This document shows, one piece after another, positions 1 to 7,941 of a DNA stretch of 64,000 nucleotides. The notes beneath the pieces were generated by a model. It searched no databases, was not told the origin of the DNA, and saw only the letters and a list, made by a program, of their open reading frames with translations. Source of the DNA: Paenibacillus sp. J5C2022 (GTDB lineage: Bacteria; Bacillota; Bacilli; Paenibacillales; Paenibacillaceae). The position numbers were made by a program, and so were the translations under genes. Every line of letters begins with the position of its first letter. Position 1 is the stretch's first letter. The stretch covers positions 62,001 through 126,000 of the forward strand of contig NZ_JAOQJC010000003.1 of NCBI RefSeq assembly GCF_025567625.1. The letters are read 5' to 3'.

Positions 1-653
1 CAGTCCGGCGCGCCTCTCATACCCAGCAGCCCCATCGATAACGGCGAAGCGTTCACAAGCCCGACACCTCTGGATGCCAGCAATGGCAACAGTTCCAGCA
101 GCGAGCTGTCGTTAAGCGAATAATGGCAATAGGAAATAATGGCGTCTGCCTCTATATGCGGCAGCAACTGCTCGAACATGGCCAGCGGCAGCCCGCATAT
201 GCCCGCATACCGGATTTTCCCTTGCTCCTTCAGCTTGTGCAGAGCCGGTACAGCTTCTTCAATAATGATGTCCGCAGGTACGAATTCCACATCGTGAAGG
301 TACAGAATGTCCACATAATCTGAGTGGAGCCTTGTCAGGCTCTCCTCCAGACTGCTCACTATTCGTCGAGCCGAAAAGTCGAAAGTGTCCATCCCGTACC
401 TGCCCGCCTTCGTAGAGAGATAGAACTTGTCCCGAGGAATATCTTGAATGGCCTTGCCAAGCACGGCTTCCGCTTTCATCGCCCCGTAATACGGGGATAC
501 GTCAATATAATTGATCCCGGCATCGATCGCCTCATGCACCGTACGGATACCGGCCCCGTCATCCGTTTCCCGGAATACGGAGCCTAGCGATGACGCGCCA
601 AAGCTGAGGGTAGACACATTCATATCCGTTTTTCCTAATTTGCGGTATTTCAT
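1..653 (-). CDS. aldo/keto reductase, C-terminus beyond the window
   Basis: NAD(P)H-dependent oxidoreductase of the aldo/keto reductase superfamily, probably acting on a sugar or sugar lactone in the cytoplasm. It starts at the ATG at 653 behind a GGATGGAG ribosome binding site and runs off the left edge, so only about 217 residues are seen. The family tetrad is complete: Asp51 and Tyr56 in DVSPYYG, Lys82 in STKAG and His120 in LYLHD. The N-terminal strand (KYRKLGKTDMNVSTLSFG) is typical of the L-fucose/D-threo-aldose dehydrogenase branch. The next genes on the same strand are also sugar-metabolism genes. The substrate is not readable from the sequence. Confidence 0.88.
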   Translation of the reverse strand, partial: MKYRKLGKTDMNVSTLSFGASSLGSVFRETDDGAGIRTVHEAIDAGINYIDVSPYYGAMKAEAVLGKAIQDIPRDKFYLSTKAGRYGMDTFDFSARRIVSSLEESLTRLHSDYVDILYLHDVEFVPADIIIEEAVPALHKLKEQGKIRYAGICGLPLAMFEQLLPHIEADAIISYCHYSLNDSSLLELLPLLASRGVGLVNASPLSMGLLGMRGAPD

Positions 654-862
654 TGCAGAGTCACTCCATCCTTTGTCATTGGAAGTTGCCTTAACGCTTT
701 CAGTCAAGTGGCTGTGAACGACGATCTACCTAATAAATACCACAGAATCAGGACAAAGGACACGGTCAAAAATTAAGATGACGCTCATATTTTCTTCTGC
801 CGCCAGTACAATCGCCCGAGCAGTACCGATTAACAACCGCTGCCCAAGTTAGCATTAACGTA

Positions 863-1789
863 TTATTCCAATCCGGCAGCCGTCTGCTCGATCTTCTCTC
901 CATTCTCAAGCCTTATCCAGCTCTGGAAGCCCGGCGTACCTTCCTGGAGCCGAATCACTCTGGCCCCATGCGGAAATTCTTCTCTGCCGTAGGTATTCAG
1001 GCCGGTTGCTCGTCCGTAGCATAGCCGGATGCCGTGCCACTCGCCCCAGTAATCGTTCAAGTGGTCATGCCCGCAGAAGGTGCCCATCACATCGCCTTGC
1101 TCCACCATAGCCGCGAACAATCCGGTATTCACCTTCGGACAGCATACATTCTCCAGCTTGTGCCCGAAGCATTGCCCCTTGGACCACACTTCATCGTATT
1201 CCGGCAATGGAATATGGAAGAATGCAAGCGAAGGCACCCGGCGGCCGCTTCTGTCCGCAAGCGCATTCGACTGCTCCACATACCAGTCGATCTGATTCCG
1301 CCGTATCCAGTCGTACCCTTTCACTCCCGGCAGGCACGAGTAGCTTCCGGAGTCCATGAAGTAGAGCGCGGCTTCCGCGTCTCCGCTCTGACCGCCGATT
1401 TCGATGACGTAGTTGCCTTCTCCCGCAATCTCCTCCGGGCCGCGCTGCGTCATGGAATGGGCTTCTGCCATGACCGCCTCAATAAGCTCGGAACGGGTGA
1501 TGTGGTGCTCCGTATCGTGATTGCCGAATATATATGCCCACGGAATGCCTCTGGATGCAACAGACTCTACCGCTTGTTTCATTAGTGTTGCAGGATCGGT
1601 CGTGCAGTCTTTCGTCGGATAGATCAGATCGCCGGTGAATACGACCAGATCGGCATCCTCGGTATTCAGCACCGTCTCCATGACTTCCTTGGACCGAATG
1701 TCCGTCTCCAGCCCGTCCATCCAATGCACATCGGTAAATTGAATAATCGTAAACGTTCCGTCTTCCCGGAATTTCATTTTTTGATTCAT
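863..1789 (-). CDS. calcineurin-like metallophosphoesterase
   Basis: Predicted dimetal phosphohydrolase of 308 residues. The family motifs appear in order: D20-x-H22 (FTDVH), GD at 53-54, GNHD at 89-92, a later FHIPLPE histidine, and GHDH near the C-terminus. The N-terminal layout resembles the Dcr2/purple-acid-phosphatase-like branch. I start it at 1789 because GGGAGG lies at the right distance; an in-frame upstream start at 1864 would add 25 residues with no such site. No signal peptide follows the chosen start, so it is probably cytoplasmic. The substrate is unknown. Confidence 0.87.
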   Translation of the reverse strand: MNQKMKFREDGTFTIIQFTDVHWMDGLETDIRSKEVMETVLNTEDADLVVFTGDLIYPTKDCTTDPATLMKQAVESVASRGIPWAYIFGNHDTEHHITRSELIEAVMAEAHSMTQRGPEEIAGEGNYVIEIGGQSGDAEAALYFMDSGSYSCLPGVKGYDWIRRNQIDWYVEQSNALADRSGRRVPSLAFFHIPLPEYDEVWSKGQCFGHKLENVCCPKVNTGLFAAMVEQGDVMGTFCGHDHLNDYWGEWHGIRLCYGRATGLNTYGREEFPHGARVIRLQEGTPGFQSWIRLENGEKIEQTAAGLE

Positions 1790-1957
1790 TGGACTATTCC
1801 TCCCGTTCCCCAATCGATTAAGTATTAACATGATCATTGTACTGCCAACAGAAAACACAAACAACTAAAATCACACATTAATTTCATATATTTTCTTTGC
1901 TTTAGTTGGAAATCCATTTTACAACCATTGCAATCATCCCTATCCGCAATAACTTAA

Positions 1958-1991
1958 GGCCGCCAGAACGCAATTCTGCGTTCTGGCGGCC
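1958..1991 (-). terminator. hairpin downstream of the sugar isomerase gene
   Basis: Perfect 15-bp inverted repeat (arm GGCCGCCAGAACGCA) with a 4-nt loop. It follows the stop codon of the minus-strand gene at 2039 and is trailed by a loose T-rich tract, TTAAGTTATT. Likely terminator or 3' stabiliser. Confidence 0.65.
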
Positions 1992-2038
1992 CCATAATCC
2001 GCTCATGCCGTCATCGATCGGGCAGCGAGCGGACAATA

Positions 2039-2872
2039 TTATCTGTCGTCGCGTCTCCCCAGAATGACCTCCATATGCTGCGCCGTATCATAAGCCAGTT
2101 GCCATGGATCGCTCTCGTAGAAGCCCACCTCTGCGGTCAGCGTATCGGTGTAGCCGATCTCCTCCAGCGCCTCGCGAACCGCCTTCCAGTTCACATTGCC
2201 GGACAACAGCGGTACGAAGCCTTGACCGGTACCGACGCCGGGACGGAAATCCTTCACATGCACCTTGAAGATGCGGTCGCCTAATATCCGAATCCACTGC
2301 TCCGGGAAGCCCATCAGCAGGATATTGCCTACGTCGAAGTAAACGCCGATATGCGACGAGCCGATCTCGTCCACATATCTGGCCATCTCCAGCGGCGAGA
2401 GCAGGAACTTGTTCCATACATTCTCCACGCCAATGCGGACGCCCCGGCGCTCCGCCTCTTCCGCCAGCAGACGAAGCTCCCCTTGGCTGCGCTCGTAGCA
2501 GGCATCGTACGGCGTATCGGCGTTGACAGCGCCGGGAACGACGAGAACTGTATCCATGCCGAGCTGCTCCGCGATCTCCAGCTGCTTCGACACAATGCTG
2601 CGTCCTTGCGCCCGCACCTCTGCATCGGCCGACGACAGCGGACTCTTCCATAACAAGCCCGTTGACAGACTGCGAAGCTGAAGCCCGTAGCGCTTCGCTA
2701 ACTCCCCGATTGCAGCCACTTCCTCCGGCGTGGAGTCCAACGTCAATCCAGTTCCGCCCGGCTCGTAGAGATTCAGCTCCACGGCTTCATAACCCGCATC
2801 GGCGCTTATCTGGAACACCTTCTCCAGCGGTGTGTGATCGGGATAGCACCATTGATTAACACTTTTCAACAT
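2039..2872 (-). CDS. sugar phosphate isomerase/epimerase (xylose isomerase-like TIM barrel)
   Basis: 277-residue TIM-barrel protein of the AP-endonuclease-2/xylose isomerase-like superfamily, which isomerises or epimerises sugars, inositols or keto-acids with a divalent metal. Candidate metal ligands sit at strand ends: Glu in AVELNLYE, Glu in GVENVWNKF, Asp in YFDVGNI, His and Asp in HVKDFRPG, and Glu in TAEVGFYE near the end. The ribosome binding site AGGAGG precedes the ATG. Its start lies 12 bp after the stop of the Gfo/Idh/MocA gene, so the two are probably co-transcribed, a common pairing in cyclitol and unusual-sugar catabolism. Confidence 0.88.
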   Translation of the reverse strand: MLKSVNQWCYPDHTPLEKVFQISADAGYEAVELNLYEPGGTGLTLDSTPEEVAAIGELAKRYGLQLRSLSTGLLWKSPLSSADAEVRAQGRSIVSKQLEIAEQLGMDTVLVVPGAVNADTPYDACYERSQGELRLLAEEAERRGVRIGVENVWNKFLLSPLEMARYVDEIGSSHIGVYFDVGNILLMGFPEQWIRILGDRIFKVHVKDFRPGVGTGQGFVPLLSGNVNWKAVREALEEIGYTDTLTAEVGFYESDPWQLAYDTAQHMEVILGRRDDR

Positions 2873-2884
2873 ATGCGCTGCCTC

Positions 2885-3874
2885 CTATACACCTGCACGG
2901 GATAGCTGAAGCGATACCGTCTTGCGCGTCTCAGCCGCTTCGTTCGCAGCCAAAGTCACTTCCAGCGTATCGGCTGCGTCGCTGAAGCTGCCCAGCAGAA
3001 GACCCTGATTGCCCGTACGAATCGCCTCTACGAATGTCTTGTTCTGCTCGTAGTAGAAGTCTACCTTCGACTTGATCGTAATGTCTTGCTCGTCATCCAC
3101 AATACGCAATGTGTTGCCGTTCAGCGACAGATAGAACTGATGGCCAAAGAACTCGATCTCTCCCTTGCCTACATACGAAGCGAGACAAGTGCTCGTAATG
3201 TTGCCGATCGCGCCGGACTCCAGCACGAACGATACAGTGCCGACGTCGTATGCAGTAGCATCCGGGTCTACTTCGCGAAGATGGCGCTGCTCATGAATGG
3301 CGCTTACTTCCTTCACATCTCCGGCCAGATAACGGATCAGGTCCAACTGGTGAGTGGACTGCTCCACAAGCTGTCCGCCAGACTGCTCCATCATCAGCCA
3401 CCACTTCACCGGCGGGATGCCGCCGAAGCGGTAGGACATGACCAGATGAATCGCCTTGTCCTTCAAATACTCCTTCGCCTGCTGCACGATGTCGAGATAA
3501 CGCAAGCAGTAACCCGACGTATGAATAATGCCGGACTCGCAGATAATCTGCTCCTTGCGGCGCACTTCCTCCATATCCAGTCCGATCGGCTTCTCCGACA
3601 GCAGGTGAATGCCTCGCTTCGCCGCCGCTTCCTCGATTCCTTCGCGAGCGAACGGAGGCGTGCAGATGTATACGCCGTCCACCTCGCCGGAGTCCAATAG
3701 CGCTTCCACGCTGGCATAAGGCTTGGCGCCGAACTCTGCGCTTACTTCCGCAGCTCTCTCCTCATTAATATCGAATATAGCGGTAAGCTGCACGCCTTCC
3801 ATGTTTTGCAGCGTTTTCATATGATGTTGTGCCATGCCCCCAACGCCGATAAATCCGATTTTTACGATCTTCAT
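2885..3874 (-). CDS. Gfo/Idh/MocA-family dehydrogenase
   Basis: NAD(P)-dependent sugar or cyclitol dehydrogenase of 329 residues. The Rossmann motif GVGGMAQHH is at the N-terminus (IGFIGVGG), with the family EKP signature in LLSEKPIG around residue 95. The C-terminal domain carries the expected beta-sheet. I start at 3874, where GAGGAGG lies 9 nt upstream; an in-frame start at 3931 lacks a good site. It is the first gene of a pair with the isomerase downstream, and the AraC regulator behind it (4094-5044) is its likely controller. Confidence 0.88.
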   Translation of the reverse strand: MKIVKIGFIGVGGMAQHHMKTLQNMEGVQLTAIFDINEERAAEVSAEFGAKPYASVEALLDSGEVDGVYICTPPFAREGIEEAAAKRGIHLLSEKPIGLDMEEVRRKEQIICESGIIHTSGYCLRYLDIVQQAKEYLKDKAIHLVMSYRFGGIPPVKWWLMMEQSGGQLVEQSTHQLDLIRYLAGDVKEVSAIHEQRHLREVDPDATAYDVGTVSFVLESGAIGNITSTCLASYVGKGEIEFFGHQFYLSLNGNTLRIVDDEQDITIKSKVDFYYEQNKTFVEAIRTGNQGLLLGSFSDAADTLEVTLAANEAAETRKTVSLQLSRAGV

Positions 3875-4093
3875 TCCAATAGCCTCCTCAACAATTAACA
3901 TACTTGATAGGTTTAAGGATAGTACAATCATACGGAAAAGTATTTATGGAAAACGCTCAACAATTTACGCAAAAAGAAATGCGCGGGAGCATTCCGATGC
4001 TCGCCTGCGCATTTCTGGCCTTTTGTAACGTGCAGTTCGTCCCATTACGGCTTTCGGTTCGAATAATACTTCAGTTCGGCGAAATAAGCTCTG

Positions 4094-5044
4094 TCACATA
4101 TGCGAACGCATCTGCTGATGCTTGCGCCAAGCTGTCGGCGCTTGTCCTTCCGTCTCCTTGAACCATTGCGAGAAGGAATGCATGCGGGTGAAGCCCACCT
4201 GCAAGGCGATCTCCTGGATATCCTTATCCGTAGCCGTCAGCAGCCACTTCGCTTCATTCATCCGGCACTGCTGCTGATACTGCTTCGGACTCATGGCGTA
4301 CGTCTGCTCGAACAGACGGCGGAACGAAGGAACGGATAAGCCCGACAGCTCCGCCAGATCCGATATTTGCACGTTGCTGCGCATATTCTCTCTAATATAG
4401 TCGGCCGCCTTCGTTACTGTCAGCGCCTGCACGTTCGTCTGGGAGTGCTCCAGCAGGAACAGCACCAGCACCTCCAGCCAGGCGACGATCGTCACCTCGC
4501 GCTCCTTCAGCGGATACGATACTTCCCGCAGACATTCTCGCAGCAATCCCTCGAACCGTTCCTTATCGATTCGTGACAGGGCGGCTATGCGAACAGAGCT
4601 TGTACCGGCATGCTGCGCATGAGCTTGCGCACCCGCGCCCTCCTCCCCATCGCTTGCCAGGCCGTATTGCCCTTCCGAACTCTTGTCCCCCGCGCGCAGT
4701 CTGCCCTGCACGTCCGCAGCCGTCGGCAGCTCACTGACATCGGGTCCAGCAGCCAGCATGCGCAGCCATTGCTCCAATCTCTCCGGTCCGTTCGCGATAT
4801 GGATGACACCGAAGCGCACCTTCGTCACCGCTCCGAACCGGTGCAGCATGCCCCGCGGCACAATGATAATGTGGCCATCCTCGATAAAGTGCTTCTTGTC
4901 GGGCGTCTCGAATACGCCTCTGCCCTCCAGCACTATGCTGATCTCGCATGAATCGTTATGATGAAAGCCGCAATCCTGGAAATCCTCCATATACGTGCCG
5001 ATATGTCCCCGTACTTCAAGCTTTGGCAGGACAGCTCCCCCCAT
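4094..5044 (-). CDS. AraC-family transcriptional regulator with cupin sensor domain
   Basis: 316-residue regulator. The N-terminal half is a cupin-like ligand pocket (HHNDSCEISIVLEGRG, then IIIVPRGMLHRFG); the C-terminal 100 residues hold the two AraC helix-turn-helix motifs, ending in IALQVGFTRMHSFSQWFKE. A stop codon lies just upstream in frame, so the ATG at 5044 with AAGGTG before it is the first possible start. It lies directly upstream, same strand, of the dehydrogenase/isomerase pair and may sense their substrate. A low-complexity stretch (roughly residues 110-150) links the domains. Confidence 0.87.
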   Translation of the reverse strand: MGGAVLPKLEVRGHIGTYMEDFQDCGFHHNDSCEISIVLEGRGVFETPDKKHFIEDGHIIIVPRGMLHRFGAVTKVRFGVIHIANGPERLEQWLRMLAAGPDVSELPTAADVQGRLRAGDKSSEGQYGLASDGEEGAGAQAHAQHAGTSSVRIAALSRIDKERFEGLLRECLREVSYPLKEREVTIVAWLEVLVLFLLEHSQTNVQALTVTKAADYIRENMRSNVQISDLAELSGLSVPSFRRLFEQTYAMSPKQYQQQCRMNEAKWLLTATDKDIQEIALQVGFTRMHSFSQWFKETEGQAPTAWRKHQQMRSHM

Positions 5045-5118
5045 TCCAGCACCTTATCCACATCCGGGCTGTCAATTGTCTATCCTCTTCTTTACTATAT
5101 CGAAAATGACGCTCAAAC

Positions 5119-5145
5119 TCTAGGGCGTCTCAGACACGCCCTAGA
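5119..5145. repeat. 10-bp inverted repeat upstream of the AraC gene
   Basis: Perfect arms TCTAGGGCGT and ACGCCCTAGA around a 7-nt loop, about 75 bp upstream of the AraC start. The stretch 5045-5319 has no convincing gene; it holds this hairpin and the larger palindrome at 5235-5282. An operator for the AraC regulator or an RNA hairpin are both possible. Confidence 0.5.
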
Positions 5146-5234
5146 ACCTTGAAGGGGGGATCGGTTAATGAGAAAACCTCTATCGAGGCCTTTCGAAGAT
5201 GAGCGACCGCGTTTAAAGGTAGGTTTTATCGCCA

Positions 5235-5282
5235 AATAGAATTTATACATTTCCGGTAACCCGGAAATGTATAAATTCTATT
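5235..5282. repeat. 22-bp perfect palindrome with 4-nt loop
   Basis: Arms 5235-5256 and 5261-5282 are exact reverse complements, start AATAGAATTTATACATTT and are separated only by TAAC. Neither side has a proper U-tract in the direction that would make it a terminator. It lies just behind the terminator of the small-peptide gene on the minus strand. Confidence 0.8.
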
Positions 5283-5287
5283 GTGGT

Positions 5288-5315
5288 AAAAAAAAAGCGG
5301 CTTATCGGCGGCCGC
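5288..5315 (-). terminator. rho-independent terminator of the small-peptide gene
   Basis: On the minus strand a GCGGC/GCCGC stem with a 9-nt loop is followed at once by nine T residues. It begins 5 nt after the stop codon of the 39-residue reading frame, which supports that frame being a real transcribed gene. Confidence 0.75.
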
Positions 5316-5319
5316 CTCT

Positions 5320-5439
5320 TCACGCTGAAAGCTTATTTTTCTGATCCGCCTTGAAGGCCGGGTTCTTGCTTCCCGTTAACACAATACTTACGACACAGCC
5401 TACTACGATAGTCACTTTTCGAACCATTGCTCTTTGCAT
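5320..5439 (-). CDS. small exported-peptide candidate, 39 aa (Phr-like)
   Basis: A 39-residue frame beginning MQRAMVRKVTIVVGCVVS, with a basic start, a hydrophobic core at residues 9-22 and a polar, lysine-rich C-terminus. AAGGAGAG lies 7 nt before the ATG and a clean terminator follows the stop, so the short gene has its own expression signals. Size and layout resemble Phr-type pre-peptides or small secreted peptides of Bacilli, but no Rap-type partner gene is adjacent and I know no direct homologue. It lies 114 bp downstream of the Lin0512-family gene on the same strand. Function unknown. Confidence 0.5.
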   Translation of the reverse strand: MQRAMVRKVTIVVGCVVSIVLTGSKNPAFKADQKNKLSA

Positions 5440-5552
5440 GAACCATCTCTCCTTGTTCGATGTCGTTGTATTCATCATATAGCGGATGGCTACGCTCATC
5501 CATCGAACTATCTTTCAAGTGAGATGACAATATTGTAAGCTTGGCCGAACGA

Positions 5553-5912
5553 TCAGTAGCCGACTTCCACGGAAGCGACAACGACATAGGCAAGATCATT
5601 CCGGTCGTCCTTGTCCGCCAATACGATGCCGCTCGTCGTCAGCATGCCGCCGTCGACAATATCGAAAGTAATTTGTCCATAAGGAAGCTCTTCGCGCACT
5701 CTGTCCACATCCAGCAGCTCCTTGTCCGCTGGAACGGCCAGTCTCACATGCACCTTCATGCGGTTCAAGTCACCTTCCGGCAATACGGATCTGATTCCCG
5801 GCATGGAATTGTGATGAATGGCGTTTTGCACCGCCCGTACCGCCGCTTTCGTCACATTTTGCCCATGCAGATCGATGCCCATACCGATTTCCACGAACAT
5901 CAGCTTCTCCAT
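5553..5912 (-). CDS. Lin0512-family conserved protein
   Basis: 119-residue conserved protein of unknown biochemical role. The N-terminal segment MEKLMFVEIGMGIDLHGQ followed by VTKAAVRAVQNAI is characteristic of the Lin0512 family. It shows an alpha/beta pattern, no signal peptide and no membrane segment, so it is cytoplasmic. I start at 5912, where GGAGGTGGAG precedes the ATG; an upstream in-frame start at 5936 would add eight residues. It lies between the phytanoyl-CoA dioxygenase-like gene and the small peptide gene, same strand. Confidence 0.8.
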   Translation of the reverse strand: MEKLMFVEIGMGIDLHGQNVTKAAVRAVQNAIHHNSMPGIRSVLPEGDLNRMKVHVRLAVPADKELLDVDRVREELPYGQITFDIVDGGMLTTSGIVLADKDDRNDLAYVVVASVEVGY

Positions 5913-6123
5913 ATTCACTCCACCTCCAACAAGCAAAGTCTTCTACCTTTGATCATACCTTGCTCGTGAACAATACTCAAATCTGAGAGTACCCCGGAAA
6001 AGGAGGAATGGCTGCAGCAAGCGATGCGATGGACATTTCCAGCAAGCAGCACAACTGAAAGATGCCGGGGCTCAGCTGAAGTCCTGTCTGCGTGGACTCG
6101 CTAAACCCCGGCCCGGCCTGCAC

Positions 6124-6900
6124 CTATTCCTTCAAGGCGAAGTTCGGATGATATTCTTTATAGACCGGATTCTCGCCGCATACCATCAAGCCCTGACCCC
6201 AATTAATATGCACCTGCTCAGTCGGCGGGTCCATCGGATCGCGATATTGGAACAAGACGTTGCGGCGAGGACGATCGCTCTTGTTCACATCGGAGCCATG
6301 AATCGTCAAATAATTGAAGAACAGGACGTCGCCCGCATTCGCCGGGCATGGCGTGCCCATGGAGATCGGATATTCCTTGTGATTCAAATAATACTTGCCC
6401 ACGTGCGGCAGCTCGCCTTGCTTGTGCGATCCGGGAATGACGGACAAGCATCCGTTCTCCAGGTCGGCATCATCTAGATGCACACTACCCGCCAGCATCG
6501 TATGGTTCGCGTGAGGGAAGTACGGCGCATCCTGATGCATCGGGAAGGCTGCCCCCTTCTCGGGCGGTTTTACCAGCATTTTGCTGTGATGAAGCTGCAC
6601 GTTCGGCCCGATCAGCTGCGACAGCACCGCTGCCATCCGCGGATGAGCGGCAGCTCTCGTGAAGGCGGCATGCTGGTAATGCACATCGTGGAAGCCCTTC
6701 AGCACCAGCTTCTTCAGCTCCTCCGGCGGAATGAAATCGTTCGACCAAGCCGCATTGCGGTCCAGCTTCGCATCTGCGGCCTTGCGGATGATGCCTTCGA
6801 TCGCCTCTCTCATTTCCTCGACCTCGCTCTTGGTGAATACCTCACGAACGAGCAAGTACCCGTTTTCTTTATAAAATTGCACATCTTCTGCAGAAATCAT
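6124..6900 (-). CDS. phytanoyl-CoA dioxygenase family protein
   Basis: 258-residue Fe(II)/2-oxoglutarate-dependent oxygenase fold. The N-terminal YKENGYLLVREVFTKSEVEEM is the PhyH-family opening; the metal ligands are His and Asp in MHQDAPY and a later His in TIHGSDVNKS, with Arg in RRNVLFQYRD to bind 2-oxoglutarate. Such proteins hydroxylate small molecules; the substrate here is unknown. AGGAGG lies 7 nt before the ATG. It is divergent from an AraC regulator gene, and the shared spacer holds a palindromic operator candidate at 6936-6955. Confidence 0.88.
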   Translation of the reverse strand: MISAEDVQFYKENGYLLVREVFTKSEVEEMREAIEGIIRKAADAKLDRNAAWSNDFIPPEELKKLVLKGFHDVHYQHAAFTRAAAHPRMAAVLSQLIGPNVQLHHSKMLVKPPEKGAAFPMHQDAPYFPHANHTMLAGSVHLDDADLENGCLSVIPGSHKQGELPHVGKYYLNHKEYPISMGTPCPANAGDVLFFNYLTIHGSDVNKSDRPRRNVLFQYRDPMDPPTEQVHINWGQGLMVCGENPVYKEYHPNFALKE

Positions 6901-6935
6901 ATTTTTTCCTCCTTTAGTGAGCTACAATAGGAATG

Positions 6936-6955
6936 GATGTGATCATAGTCACATC
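6936..6955. promoter_or_regulatory. palindromic operator candidate between dioxygenase and AraC genes
   Basis: Perfect 7-bp inverted repeat GATGTGA and TCACATC with a 6-bp spacer, 36 bp upstream of the dioxygenase ATG in a divergent spacer. The half-sites resemble CRP/FNR-type TGTGA boxes, but an AraC or other dimer could also bind. No protein is assigned. Confidence 0.5.
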
Positions 6956-7051
6956 TTACTTTGATCAGTATCGCTTGTATTTGCTTTTACGGGTCCTTTT
7001 TTTGCAATATTACGCCATGAATATAGATTAGTGATCAGGAAGGTGAATGGA

Positions 7052-7930
7052 TTGGATTACCGCGCTGCAGAACAATTCCTGAATAGCTTCATCATGCATT
7101 GCGCTTCGGAGGGACTATGCTTCCGCATCCATTATTGGGGTGTGATGGAGAGGCATTACGATAATCTCGTTCACAAGCACTCCTTCTTCGAGATATGCTA
7201 TGTACTGAACGGCAATGGAGAATATGAGGAAGAAGGACAAGTTCACAAGCTAGTGGACGGCACCTTGTTTCTCTCCAGACCGGGTATTGTCCACCAGATC
7301 AGAAGCGGCGAAGGAATGGCGATGATGTATGTCGCATTCGAGCTGGAAGAAGCGGCATGCGATGCCGACTTGCGTGCAGCCTACTGGAATAGGCTTCAGC
7401 ACGCTGCGCATATCGTCCGTTATAACGTTGAAGAATCGCCGTCTGCTCTCTATTGGAGAGCATTGGCTGCGCAAGCTTCTCTTCAACCGGTAAGCGCCGT
7501 CGAATGGATCAGGCAGTCTTGCGGCGTCCTGCTCACCTCGCTCGGGGACGCCTTCTCGTCCGGAGCAGGAAGCAAGGCCCGAGATTGGCAGCCCTCCTCC
7601 AGCCTGGCTATCCGAATCGTTCAGCAAGCCAAGCATTTTATAAGGGACAACATTGCATCGCCGCTAAGCTTGCAGGATGTTGCGCAATATTTGCACTTAT
7701 CCGAGAGGCATCTGTCGCGCCTGTTCAAGCAGCATTCCGAGCATACCTTCAGCGGCTTCGTGAAGCACGAGCGCATTCGCGCGGCTTCGGAACTGCTGCT
7801 CGCCACTTCCATGTCTATCAAAGATATAGCGGAAGCGACTGGCTTCCAGTCGGTACATTACTTTACGAAGGTGTTCGCCGAAGAGAAAGGGCGTCCTCCC
7901 GGGCTGTATCGCAAGGAGCTGAACCTTTAA
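7052..7930 (+). CDS. AraC-family transcriptional regulator
   Basis: 292-residue regulator with an N-terminal cupin (HKHSFFEICYVLNGNG, then LSRPGIVHQIRSG) and a C-terminal double helix-turn-helix (SLQDVAQYLHLSERHLSRLF and IKDIAEATGFQSVHYFTKVF). I prefer the TTG start at 7052 because AGGAAGGTG lies 6 nt upstream; an in-frame GTG at 7031 would add seven residues but has no such site. It is divergent from the dioxygenase-like gene and probably controls it in response to a sugar or related ligand. Confidence 0.88.
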   Translation: MDYRAAEQFLNSFIMHCASEGLCFRIHYWGVMERHYDNLVHKHSFFEICYVLNGNGEYEEEGQVHKLVDGTLFLSRPGIVHQIRSGEGMAMMYVAFELEEAACDADLRAAYWNRLQHAAHIVRYNVEESPSALYWRALAAQASLQPVSAVEWIRQSCGVLLTSLGDAFSSGAGSKARDWQPSSSLAIRIVQQAKHFIRDNIASPLSLQDVAQYLHLSERHLSRLFKQHSEHTFSGFVKHERIRAASELLLATSMSIKDIAEATGFQSVHYFTKVFAEEKGRPPGLYRKELNL

Positions 7931-7941
7931 TATTTGCAGCG

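Noticed and set aside
5168..5239. 23-residue plus-strand frame with GGGGGG upstream
   Set aside because: Its stop codon lies inside the large palindrome, the sequence has no signal or known pattern, and nothing supports transcription in that direction.
6001..6123. Short plus-strand frame after AAGGAGGA and a CCGGGG hairpin between the Lin0512 and dioxygenase genes
   Set aside because: The start codon touches the Shine-Dalgarno sequence, the product would be 16 residues, and the hairpin has no T-run; most likely plain 3' sequence of the dioxygenase gene.
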